Positions 45,659 through 55,544 of a DNA stretch of 64,000 nt are shown piece after piece. Each line of letters begins with the position of its first letter. Position 1 is the first letter of the stretch. Source of the stretch: Diabrotica undecimpunctata (lineage: Eukaryota > Arthropoda > Insecta > Coleoptera > Chrysomelidae). The position numbers and the translations under genes were made by a program. The stretch spans positions 86,233,199 to 86,297,198 of the forward strand of contig NC_092811.1 in assembly GCF_040954645.1 (NCBI RefSeq), given 5' to 3'. The notes beneath the pieces were generated by a model, which had not been told where the DNA came from, searched no databases, and saw only the letters and a list, made by a program, of their open reading frames with translations.

Positions 45659-48012
45659 ATGGAATCTAACATTGAAATTAAGGAAGAGTTTGTTGAAAGT
45701 GGTCAAAGACACATAGAGAATCAGCTATCTACGTCAACTGATCGTGGGGACTTGAATGGACCAGAAGAAAACTCGGGTAAGACAAATAGTAATTAGTTCT
45801 AAAAAATGAGATATAATTAGTATTTTTTATTAGCTAGGGCTGTAAAAACTGAAATTAAGGAAGAGTTTGTTGAAGATAATCCAAGATATGTAGAGAGTCA
45901 GGTATGCACTTCCCTTGATCTGAGAGACTTGAAGGATGAACCAGATGACTATAACTCAGGTAGGCAAAAGATAAGTAATAATAATTACTACTAAAAACTT
46001 TGATGAAATTTTTTTTAGATAGGACTGTAAAAGCTGAAATTAAGGAAGAGTTTGTTGAATATGATCCAAGATATATAGACAGTCAGCTATCCACCTCTCT
46101 TGATCTTGGAGACTTAAAGAATGAGGATAACTCAGGTGAGAAATGCAGAGCAACTTATGTTTATGTCATTGAGGTATTTCATATATCAAAACCTGATTTT
46201 TCTTTATATGTCTTAGTATAAGGTTTTCATTTGTTCGTTTTATGAAACTTTAAGTTGTTGATATATGCGTTAGGAATCTGAAGTATTGAAATGCAAATCA
46301 ATGAATTCTGCTTCAGATAGAAATTAATGTTAAGTGTTGCGATAGTCATGATACTATAACTAATACATAATATATGCTCTTGTAGACACATATTTGCCAA
46401 GGCTTGCATCATGTTACTTAGACTTTATTTTGAAATTTTTTTATACATTCTCTGAATGATTTATTCGATTGGTAAAATAACATTCAACAACATTTTTGTG
46501 TTGTCTCTTTTCAGAAGAAAAGAATAATATAAGATTAAAAAAAAAACCTAGAAAAAAACTAGACAAGACTAAGTTTAAGAGATTTAATTTAAAATTATTC
46601 GATGCATGGTTCACAAAATGGTTTCAGATTAATTTTAATAAATTATGCATCAGTTTCCTGATCTCATAGATCCAAGATAACTGTCTATATTTTTTTAAAT
46701 TTGTATCAGTTTCATTTTGTGTCGAACTAAAGAATTGAAACCTGATACATCAGTTTTTTTATAACAAAATTTTGAAATTCCCTACAATGCCCAAAGAAAA
46801 AAAATACTATATTTTTAGCTGATATGGCTTCTTCTTAGTTGTTAACCTGATACAAGTATCATGATATCATGAAGCTATTAGCTGATTTTTCCAATGGTCT
46901 GTGTATTGTCTGGGAGATCTTTTTGCCCAAGTACCTTTCTCTAGATGGTAAGTTTTTCAAGACCATTTCTTTGAAGCACATGTCCAAAATATCTTATTAT
47001 TTATTCTAATATTTGTGTTCTTAGTCTTTTCTTTATGTTTAACTGATTCAGTATAGATTCATTTGTTCTTAGGGCTGCCCATGGCATTCTCGGCATTTGT
47101 CTCCAGCAGTACATATCAAATACATGTGTAATCTTTTTAGCTTTCAATGGCACTTTATTTCTTCAGCATAGCCCCCACTGTTAATTAGAGCTCAGCTACA
47201 CAAATTTATCTACAACAGCGATATTGTTTATCATGGTTAGATCATTTTGATTGTTGTTGTCCCAGTCAATTATCATTATTCTCGTTTTATCTCTGTTTAT
47301 TTTAAGACCCATCATAAAGCTTGCTTCTTCAATCCTTGGCTGATACATTTCTTCCCAATTTGATGTTTTATTTATTTGATTTTTTGTGTGACAAATAGCT
47401 AAATTTTTTAATACCATACTTTCAAGAACGAGACACAATATCCAATGTTGCATCAGAAAATGAATCTGATAAGTAAACAGTTGTAGACGTAAATCAAAGT
47501 AAAAAGGAATCGGCAGGGAACAGGAGTCAAGTACTCAATTAGAGACTGGAGAGAGTTCCCAGCTTTCACAACCTGAAAACTGTGCTAAAACATTTAAAAG
47601 TTCATTAGCACACAAATCGAGAAGAGCGAAAGTATCTCATTCTGAAACCATTGAATTACCATCAACCGCTTTGATGAAATACATTATAAAAAATTAGCAA
47701 CCCTCTACCACTAATGCAATAGACGCTTTTCTGAATGGTATTAAGGAAACCATAAAAATGTTTGCTCCAATGTACCAACACATGGCAAAGACTAAAATGC
47801 TTAATATCATATCAGAGATAGAACTACAACCGTTAACTCCAGTAAGGCCTTACCAACAGTCAAGTACATATGATCGGTATCAGCAACCAGGAACAAGTAC
47901 CCAAAATCATAATTATGTTGACATGGGTGTTGCGAGTCCTTCTTTGCTCCAGCAAAAGTTTCCAGGCATTACTTCTCATTACCAGCAACTTTTATCAGAC
48001 TCGAGTCTGTAG
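45659..48012 (+). pseudogene. Right-arm copy of the KEEFVE-BESS gene (broken)
   Basis: Exons 45659-45776, 45834-45959 and 46019-46135 are intact: [29 protein letters not shown] and [14 protein letters not shown] modules, GT-AG introns, all phase 1. The BESS exon (47427-48012) has a TAA 16 codons in (NESDK*), frame changes, and a second stop just before QPSTTNAIDAFLNG. The BESS core itself (YQHMAKTKMLNIISEIELQ) survives. The open KEEFVE exons could still serve the zinc-finger exon at 52174: the joined length 1248 is divisible by 3. Confidence 0.82.
46860..47455 (-). mobile_element. LINE fragment in the right-arm intron
   Basis: The minus strand reads MMGLKINRDKTRIMIIDWDN and VVDKFV followed by decayed LINE sequence. 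It is the mirror copy of 19790-20460. Confidence 0.8.
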
Positions 48013-48162
48013 TCATATGCAAGTTCGCACACTGAGATTTTCAAGTAATAATATACCTATACTTTTTTTATAAAACTTAATTTAGAATATATAGAATATA
48101 TTATGTGATACTTTTGTACATAAACTTATTTTTTATAAATAAACTTACCTCAAACCAAGTGC

Positions 48163-48500
48163 CTATTTCTCAACTGGAGTTATTGCTTGTCTAAGTGTAG
48201 TATTTCTTTTTCCTAATAAATGTTCAACTTTTGACAACAAATTATTGAACTGATATTTCCACATCCTAAAGTATTGATGAAATTTTACTTCATCATCTAA
48301 TAATTCTTTGTATAATGTGAAAAATTCCCCTTCAGTTTTCCTTTCCATTAAACTTTTATGTAACCATCTTTTTCTTTTTCCTGTCTTCCTAGCTTTCGTT
48401 TTAGATATCTCCTTCCCTTCATCCTATTCTTCCAGCAAAACAGCAATAACGGTTAAATCGGTGGTTAGATGCTGTATAGTGTGAATATGCCATAAAATTG
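48163..48500 (-). pseudogene. PIF/Harbinger transposase exon 1, right-arm copy
   Basis: The minus strand reads KARKTGKRKRWLHKSLMERK, TEGEFFTLYKELLDDEVKFH, QYFRMWKYQFNNLLSKVEHL and RQAITPVEK, then a stop where the left arm has Leu. The exon is uninterrupted here, so it provides the empty sites for the two insertions in the left arm. Upstream it has a stop in VIAVLLEE*. The remaining transposase exons are missing. Confidence 0.82.
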
Positions 48501-48870
48501 ACGGACATCTGATGGTCGGTTGCCTGCCGCCGTCTAGATGGATATTGAGAATCAAGCTATACTGATGTGGTAAGAGCTCCTACCCCGGGTCTTTGACTAT
48601 TGATCAAGCTGTCCTCTCCTGCTTTTTGTTTCTTCCCTGGACCCATCTGATCCAAAAGATCTCAGTTATCACTGAAGCTGAAGTTTATTGTGTTTACTGT
48701 CCATTGTTGTTTCCTACAATTTTTATACCATGAAGAAGTTTGTACATGTCTTTTGCTTGGTGTGTCCTAAATATATCGGGCCTCCTTATGTGTTGCCCGT
48801 ATAGGTTTTGTCTCTGGCGGTCCAGGGCCTCACAATCGCATAGTACATGTTTTACAGTTTTACAGAAATA
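48501..48870 (-). pseudogene. LINE tail fragment
   Basis: The minus strand reads KTVKHVLCDCEALDRQRQNL, then IFRTHQAKDMYKLLHGIKIV, the Cys-rich end of an RNase H-bearing LINE. Part of it is shared with 15237-15540. Confidence 0.6.
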
Positions 48871-48979
48871 TATTGCACATACTAGTTAATTCGGTTATTG
48901 CTTTTTATATTTCATAAATAATAGACCGCAAAAAGCTGACGACTGCTGAAATATTTTAAGATCAAATTTTGAGGTTATA

Positions 48980-49228
48980 ATGAAAAATATTTGTAGCACT
49001 TGTTTCCAAGATTTCGGTACTAATGGAAAACAAATAATAGCACGTAACAGTTGCCGCTCAAGGATCTACATTGCAGAAAAATGCTCTGACTTGTCCACTT
49101 GTCTACTTACGTACTTTTGCGCTACCTGTCATGATGCATTTAAGAGTGTTCCTATGTTTTGCGAAGATTTGCCAAGCCTGAAGAAGAAATCACCAGTTAA
49201 AAAAAAAGATTACATTAATGGAAAATAG
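48980..49228 (+). CDS. Small cysteine-rich open frame, possible ZAD-like exon
   Basis: 82 residues with paired cysteines ICSTC near the start and FCATCHDAFKSVPMF about 45 residues later, then a basic tail (KKKSPVKKK). The CxxC-CxxC spacing recalls insect ZAD domains, which sit at the N-terminus of zinc-finger proteins. Conserved ZAD residues beyond the cysteines are not clear. It may also be chance. Confidence 0.25.
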   Translation: MKNICSTCFQDFGTNGKQIIARNSCRSRIYIAEKCSDLSTCLLTYFCATCHDAFKSVPMFCEDLPSLKKKSPVKKKDYINGK

Positions 49229-49552
49229 CAATTGACAGACAACAGCCAATTCAGTTTTTTATAAAGTACAACATATAGACAGAGCTCAAAACCTTATGAT
49301 TTATAAAATTCCTGAATATAGCTATAACATATTATGTAGCTGTTTGCATTAGCTATGACAAATCTCAGGTGTGTGAGGTCTTTCGTTTACTTGGCGTACA
49401 ACAGGAGGAATTTACCATATTACATGTTATCTGAGTTGGCAAAGTGTTCAGTTACAATCAAGCTAGACGAGTCAAAGTTATATGTAATGCTAACACAGTG
49501 AAAGTGGCTCTTAAGACTAGTCTTGTAATAAACTTTGAAATTCTGTTTAAGT

Positions 49553-50217
49553 CAGAGGTCGAAAAGCTTTTGAGTCGTAAGAGCCAAAAATTACAATTTA
49601 CAAAATTTTAAAGTTTTTAAAGAGCCACAAATTTTGATTTTGTCAACAGTAAATAGTACGACTTTAAATTTTCATTTGTTAGTTGGCTTCTTAGTTTACT
49701 TTTAATTATATTCATGCAAGAGAACGCTTGCTCGCAAGAATATGTCGATCCGAAGATATTTAGTACTCCAAATGCAAAACTTCTTCACCTCACTGTAGCA
49801 ATCTGGAAGACTATTCCATGCGTCGAATATAAGTCCCTCAATTTACGGCATTTCTTTCAAAGCTGTCCACTTTTTTTGCGTTACGTACATACATTTCTGG
49901 ACTTCCCAACTTGCTTTTCAATTCTGTAAAATTTTCCACTCCACAAAGCTTTTCTTTTTAAATCGATCAATTGCATTTCTAAAGATCCAGTATGAATTCC
50001 AAATGGCTCAACGTGAATTTAGTTGCTTTTGTTGCGTTATTTGTGTTAAGAGGATTTACTATGAATGCTAAAGTAGTTTTGTTGGTTTTGAATTGTTCAA
50101 ATCTGCCAGCAAATTCATCTTCAATTTTTTTCGTAACTGTGCTGAAGTGCAAGAGGACTTGCATATTTTTTACATCGCAAGACTCATCTATAGCAAGTGA
50201 TAAGGCGGAAGAAAGTT

Positions 50218-50276
<59 letters not shown>
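49553..50276 (-). pseudogene. hAT transposase relic, EPM2AIP1/GTF2IRD2-like
   Basis: The minus strand reads ALSLAIDESCDVKNMQVLLH, EDEFAGRFEQFKTNKTTLAF, TGSLEMQLIDLKRKALWSGK and FGVLNIFGSTYSCEQAFSCM with NIIKSKLRSQLTNENL. This order fits hAT-derived proteins of that type. Many frame changes are present. The left end CAGAGGTCGAAAAGC at 49553 looks like a hAT terminus; the right end was not found. A (TA)28 tract occupies 50221-50276. Confidence 0.75.
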
Positions 50277-50278
<2 letters not shown>

Positions 50279-50993
50279 AGAAATACTGGATATTATTGAC
50301 TGTCGATATAAACAAACAACACAGTTTATTAGGGCTGCAGTCAGTAGGTTTGGCCGGGATGTTATAGAAACACTCTTTTGACTTTTGGTCGAGCTTTCGG
50401 AATTCTTTTATTCCTTCTTCAAGACACTGTAATTAGAAGAAAGTGTAAATATTTACAACATATCTCAAATTGTCATTACAACTTACTAGTCGTTGAGATT
50501 ATTTTTCTAAAGCTACGACACTCAACATTAAAAACACACATATAAAATATAACATTTAAAATAATGGACAATATACATTTTAAAATTTAGTTGGAAAGTT
50601 AAAATTTTAAAATTTTGTTAGTGACATTTTTTCATGGTGTGTTTTGACTGATCCATAGAGAACAGAAAAAAAAACAAAAATAGTGTGATTAAAAAGTAAT
50701 TAGGAGTTCTTGCTATTATATTAATGGAAGTAGTATCTTAAACCTGTCTTGATAGTATGCAACATGTTTTGTATGCAGGTTTATTACGGTGTGTCTATGT
50801 AAAAGTAAATCTTTATTTTATTTTTGATGTTTTGTCAGTAAGTAACAATAAATGTTGCTCAATTTATCTATGTCTGACTTTTTATTTATACAAGACGTAT
50901 TAGATTTTATGAAACACATTTCCAAGAAAACACGTTTTGAATGGTTTTTTTCCTTTGCCAGAATACAGGAATCTTCGAAATTAAATTCATGTT
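50277..50993. other. Spacer with a hairpin-type repeat, no gene
   Basis: No coding region. The minus strand at 50386-50430 reads TTGAAGAAGGAATAAAAGAA then TTCCGAAAGC, a small hairpin similar in layout to those at 6095, 55445 and 63950. Confidence 0.4.
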
Positions 50994-51732
50994 TTAAAGA
51001 AACCTGAAAGGTATATTAATGGGATGAATAGTATTGCAATTTTTTTGAGTAGCATTAATTTCGTTATGTGGATTAGTAGGATTATTTGATTTATTGAGAA
51101 AGTGTTGGGAAAGCATGTCACTGATTTGTTGGTCATCTGTAATTATTTTGTCCTGAATGGTGAAAGCTGGAATTTTGTATGATGTGTAATGACGTTTCAT
51201 TCTTTTTATTTTTGACCATACTTGAGTCGGTGGGGTATCTTTGGTAATAGAGCTGGTAAAATGATTCCATGAATTTTGTTTACTGTTTTTTATTATGCGT
51301 TTTGTTTTTGCTCTGAGCCTTTTGAAATCTATTAAGTCAGCTAGAGTGCGAGATTTTTTAAAGCTCTTTTGCTTTCTTGAATTGCTGTTTTGCATGAGTT
51401 ATTCCACCAAGGAACGTGTTTTTTTATTGGGTTAATTTTGTATTTGCTGATACACTCCTCTGCGGACGAAACTATGCAATGGTTTAGTTGTTGTATGTAT
51501 TCGTCTGTGTTATTTTGATATTTGAGTACATATGTGCGTTATTTTACAGTTAGTTTGAAAAGTTCCCAATTAGCACCTTAGATTTTCTATCTCATTTTTG
51601 TATATTCCCATTTGACTGCATTGTTAGTAATGATAATGGGAAAATAATTGCTATCGAATAAGTTGTCTAGAGTATGCCAAGTTTTAATCACTTTCTGATA
51701 AAAAGGTATTTCACTTTGAACTTATAAAAGAT
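50994..51732 (-). pseudogene. LINE ORF2 linker fragment (Jockey/I type)
   Basis: The minus strand reads NPIKKHVPWWNNSCKTAIQE, TLADLIDFKRLRAKTKRII and SWNHFTSSITKDTPPTQVWS, then ISDMLSQHFLNKSNN. This is the region between endonuclease and reverse transcriptase, with a frame change near 51380. Both catalytic domains are missing. Confidence 0.75.
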
Positions 51733-52173
51733 CTAAAAATTTGATTTGAAAAATTTAACTAATCCAGCATAACTAAACCTAAACTAACCATAATTATCAT
51801 GAAACTGCTGACAAACAGTAACTTTTTCTTAGAGTAGTTAAGAATAAAATGTTAAAATAATTAAATATCGGTTAATTTTTTCATAAGAAAATATATTTTG
51901 TATAATTATGGCAACACTTGTTAGAATTACCCTTCTTGAGCATATCAAACGGTTGTCATTGGTGTCATAGATTTGTCGTCTATTTTACTTGCTTAAAACA
52001 GGGATGCGACTTAGCATCTACAAAATAAAAACGCATGTGCCTGAAACATTTGTAGTATATTAGTGGATAGAATTTTACTGTCTGCAAAAGCATTTTATGT
52101 ATTATGCTTTACTTTGTTTATTACTTTATGTCTGAATTCAGTTTTCTCTTGTAAAAAATCGTTTGTATTTTAG
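51733..52173. repeat. Right-arm intron flank of the inverted duplication
   Basis: Inverse match of 8454-8925, ending at the same acceptor (tttgtattttag). See the zinc-finger exons. Confidence 0.8.
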
Positions 52174-53060
52174 GTTTTGCTCAGAAGGAGAACAGACCGA
52201 AAAGTACGGAGACATGTTTTGAATATTTATCCCATAAAGGACACTATATGAGTCGAGCCGCTGAAGGGAAACCCGTGAATAAAAATATAAAAATTCAGAT
52301 TAGACAGGGAGCCTACAATTGTGAAATTTGTTTCAAGCAGTTTGGTCAAAAAGTTTATTTAAATAGACACATGAAAGTTCACACTGGAGAAAAACCTCAT
52401 AAGTGTGAAATTTGTTTTAAAAAGTTTTCTCACACATATAAATTGAAAATACATTTGATGGTACACACTGGAGAAAAACCTTTCAAGTGTGAAATTTGTT
52501 TGAAGCAGTTTTCTACAACAAGTTATTTGAAAACACATATGTTAGTGCACACTGGGGAAAAACCTCACAAGTGTGAAATTTGTTTGAAGCAGTTTTCTAC
52601 AACAAGTTATTTGAAAACACATTTGTTAGTGCATACTGAAAGAAAGCGTTTCAAGTGTGAAATTTGTTTGAAGGAGTTTTCTACAGCAAGGACTTTGAAA
52701 ACACATTTGATAGTGCACACTGAAGAAAAGCCTTACAAGTGTGAAATTTGTTTTAAGCAACTTTCTCAAAAATCTAAATTGAAAAATCATTTTATGCTAC
52801 ACACCGGAGAAAAACGTTACAAGTGTGAAATTTGTTTGAAAATGTTTATTGACATAGGAGATTTGAAAAAACATTTGAGAACACACACAGGAGAAAAACC
52901 TTACAAGTGTGAAATTTGTTTTAAACAGTTTAGCCAAGTTTGTAGTTTGAAAAGACATTTGATAGTGCACACTGAAGAAAAACCTTACAAGTGTGAAATT
53001 TGTTTTAAGCAGCTTTGTCAAAAAGGTAGTTTAACTAAACACATGAAAGTTCACACTTGA
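52174..53060 (+). CDS. C2H2 zinc-finger terminal exon with 9 fingers (array 3)
   Basis: Starts GFAQKENRPKSTETCFEYLS at the same acceptor as array 2, has the leader GKPVNKNIKIQIRQG, then nine intact fingers from [11 protein letters not shown] to HMKVHT. It ends in a TGA where array 2 continues with a TGEK linker, so the array has been shortened. No start codon belongs to the exon itself; Met 52248 is inside the leader. The phase-1 acceptor fits the KEEFVE exons at 45659-46135 on the same strand. Expected role: sequence-specific DNA binding in the nucleus. Confidence 0.78.
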
Positions 53061-53757
53061 AAAAATTCTTACAACTGTGAAATTTGTTTTAAGCAATTTA
53101 TTTCAGCAAGTTATTTGAAAACACATTCGTTAGTGCACACTGAAGGAAAGCCTTACAAGTGTGAAATTTCTTTTAAGCTGTTTTTTTACAGCAAGTAATT
53201 TGAAAAAACATTTGTTAGTGCATACTGAAGAAAACCATTAGAAGTGTGAAATTTGTTTTAAGAAATTTAATCAAGCAGATACTTTGAAAATACGTTTGAC
53301 AGTGCATACTGGGGAAAAACCTTAAAAGTGTAAAATTTGCTTTAAACAGTTTAGCTTGTTGTAAACAGTTTAGCCAAGCATATTCTTTGAAAACATATTT
53401 CAGAGTGCACTCTGAAAAAAAGACGTACATGTGTGAAATTTGTTGTAAACAGTTTAGCCAAGGAGATTCTTTGAAAAGACATTTAAGTGTGTACACTGGG
53501 AAAAAACCTTACAAGAGGAAAATTTGTTTTAAACAGTTTAGTCAAGCAGGTAATTTTAAAACACATTTAAGACTGCACACTAAAGAAAAAAGTGAGAAAT
53601 ATGTTGTAAACAGAAACAGATTATTTGAAAAGACATGTGAGTTCACACTGGGGGAAAACCGTACAAGTCTGAAATTTGTTTTAAGAAGTTTTCTGCAGCA
53701 AGTATTTTGAAAACTCATTTGGCAAGGCACATTGAAGCATTACAAGTGTGAAATTTT
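53061..53757 (+). pseudogene. Broken 3' extension of zinc-finger array 3
   Basis: At least seven more fingers can be traced in shifting frames, for example YMCEICCKQFSQGDSLKRHL and [20 protein letters not shown]. Stops and small indels break them. It ends where the piggyBac relic begins. Confidence 0.8.
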
Positions 53758-53763
53758 TTTTAA

Positions 53764-54838
53764 CATTTTCATTGCCGATCACGCCCCTAGGCGTGACGAG
53801 CAACACTATCTTTTAAGTAATTTTTTCAGCCGGCTCCGTAACTGAACTGTTGATGTTGTGTTGGCACGTACTTAAGGCTTTGCTTTTGCCTATAATTTTG
53901 TTGGTTCCGCGATTTTTTTGCTACAGTGCTCTAACGTTTGACGTGAATATGGATGACTGTGTTGCTGGTCCGTCTATGTCTAAAAGGGGGAAATTGTCAT
54001 GAAACTCTCTGACTAAAACCGAATTACTTTATTACTCAGAAAACTAGTGTTCTTCTGATGATTACATAGACGATTACGATGATAGTGATTTTTTGGAGGT
54101 AGTGAAAGTGATGAATCCGAGATTAATGGGCAGGCCACAGTTAATGGTCAGAATACTTTTGATTCGAAACTAAATGTAGGAAATTCTACATACATGGACA
54201 ACTTCTACAACAGTTATGGACTTGCTAAAACATTACTCGATAATGGAACTTATTGTACCGGTACTCTGCGTGTTGGCAGAAAAAATTCTCCCAAAGACGT
54301 AACAGACTGCAAGCTGAAGGTGGGAGATACTATCGCAAAATGTGAAAATGGAATAATTATAGGGAAATAGAGAGATAAGGGAGACGTGGTTGAAATTGTT
54401 AAAGTGACAGATTGAAGGGGCCGAACTAAAATGATACCTCAGTCAACAGTAAAATATAATAATTTTATGTCGGAGATAAATAAACAGGACCAAATGTTGT
54501 CTTATTATCCGTGTGAAGGAAAAACTATCAGATGGTCAGTGAAAATTTTTATTCACATACTACAGCTAGTGCCTATAAATTGGCTTAACCTTCACAAGTA
54601 TTCAGGAAACAGAATGCCACTCTACAATTTTCTGCTTTCTGTGATAAGGAATTTACTGTGAAGTGGTGAACATGAATTGACATTACGTGAACAAACAGAA
54701 TTCGGTGCAAAAATTCCTCGCAAACAGTGCAAGTCCTTCTATGGGAAAGGTCGGCGTAAGGATAGAACGTACATATGCAAAAAATGTCCTAGAGAACCCG
54801 GTTATTATTTGGATTGCGCACACATATCACACAAATAG
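53764..54838 (+). pseudogene. piggyBac-type transposon relic
   Basis: A TTAA at 53760-53763 may mark its left end. The N-terminus reads MDDCVAGPSMSKRGK and an acidic stretch. The catalytic core is largely deleted: the frame jumps to STYMDNFYNSYGLAKTLLDN, which holds one of the usual Asp residues, then TYCTGTLRVGRKNSPKDV, NNFMSEINKQDQMLSYYPC and KYSGNRMPLYNFLLSVIRNL. A Cys-rich tail follows (CKKCPREPGYYLDC). Several stops. PGBD4-like order. Confidence 0.82.
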
Positions 54839-54948
54839 CTTTTAGAATGTTTGTATTAGAGAACTTTTATTTTATAATCTAGTTTTATTTTGTATTTTGT
54901 AATGTATCTGTAATACTGACAAGAAAAAGGAAAACGAAACGTTGTGAA

Positions 54949-55164
54949 GTGGTTTTCACTATACGGCTCAGACAAGTACTTCTAAAATATACGCTTGGCA
55001 ATGAACGTGTCGAGAAATTTAATCACGCGAAGAACTTGAAAAAACCCGTTGATGAAATTTATTCAAAATGTTATATTTGCAAGGAAAAAATATCGTATAA
55101 AACTTCTGTTAGAAATTTAAAATGGCATATGCGAAATAAACATCCTGGAATCGCCCTTCCTTAA
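54949..55164 (+). CDS. Open frame with a BED-type zinc finger
   Basis: 71 residues. The C-terminal half reads KCYICKEKISYKTSVRNLKW then HMRNKHPGI, matching the BED consensus CxxC...L..HL..KHP. BED fingers usually lie at the N-terminus of hAT transposases or host regulators derived from them. Nothing recognisable follows, so this is probably a fragment. Confidence 0.45.
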   Translation: MVFTIRLRQVLLKYTLGNERVEKFNHAKNLKKPVDEIYSKCYICKEKISYKTSVRNLKWHMRNKHPGIALP

Positions 55165-55262
55165 AATGCAAAAAAAGTATGTCGTTGGTAATTTTTAAAA
55201 ATGGACATAAAATATTAATATATATGTTTTAATTATATATATATATAATAATAACGGATTTA

Positions 55263-55533
55263 AATAAATATAAGGTTGAATGCTCGAATAAATGAACTTT
55301 GATCAGATAAAAGGCATATATCGAGCACAGTTTAATTAAATCTTGCCCAAGTACTTTCGATCCCTAGATCATCTTCAGGGGCATTTCGTCAATTGTGGCC
55401 TATCTTGTTCTTGCCGGATAGGCCACAATTGACGAAATGCCCCTGAAGATGATCTAGGGATCGAAAGTACTTGGGCAAGATTTAATTAAACTGTGCTCGA
55501 TATATGCCTTTTATCTGATCAAAAAAAAAAAAA
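55263..55533 (+). mobile_element. Poly(A)-tailed insertion made of a perfect 107-bp palindrome
   Basis: The arms 55298-55404 and 55417-55523 are exact reverse complements around a 12-base loop (TTGTTCTTGCCG). A run of 13 A (55521-55533) ends the insertion. It is flanked by the 11-bp direct repeat TAACGGATTTA (55252-55262 and 55534-55544). This looks like a retroposed RNA rather than a cut-and-paste MITE. It lies one base beyond the stop codon of the LINE to its right. Confidence 0.85.
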
Positions 55534-55544
55534 TAACGGATTTA

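Noticed and set aside
45659..48012. The right-arm KEEFVE-BESS copy as a functional gene
   Set aside because: The BESS exon has an early stop and frame changes, unlike the fully open left copy.
55445..55470. A canonical hammerhead ribozyme in the 107-bp palindrome
   Set aside because: CUGAAGA and GAAA boxes are present, but an extra base precedes stem II and no NUH cleavage site in the right place was found. It is kept only as a low-interest look-alike.
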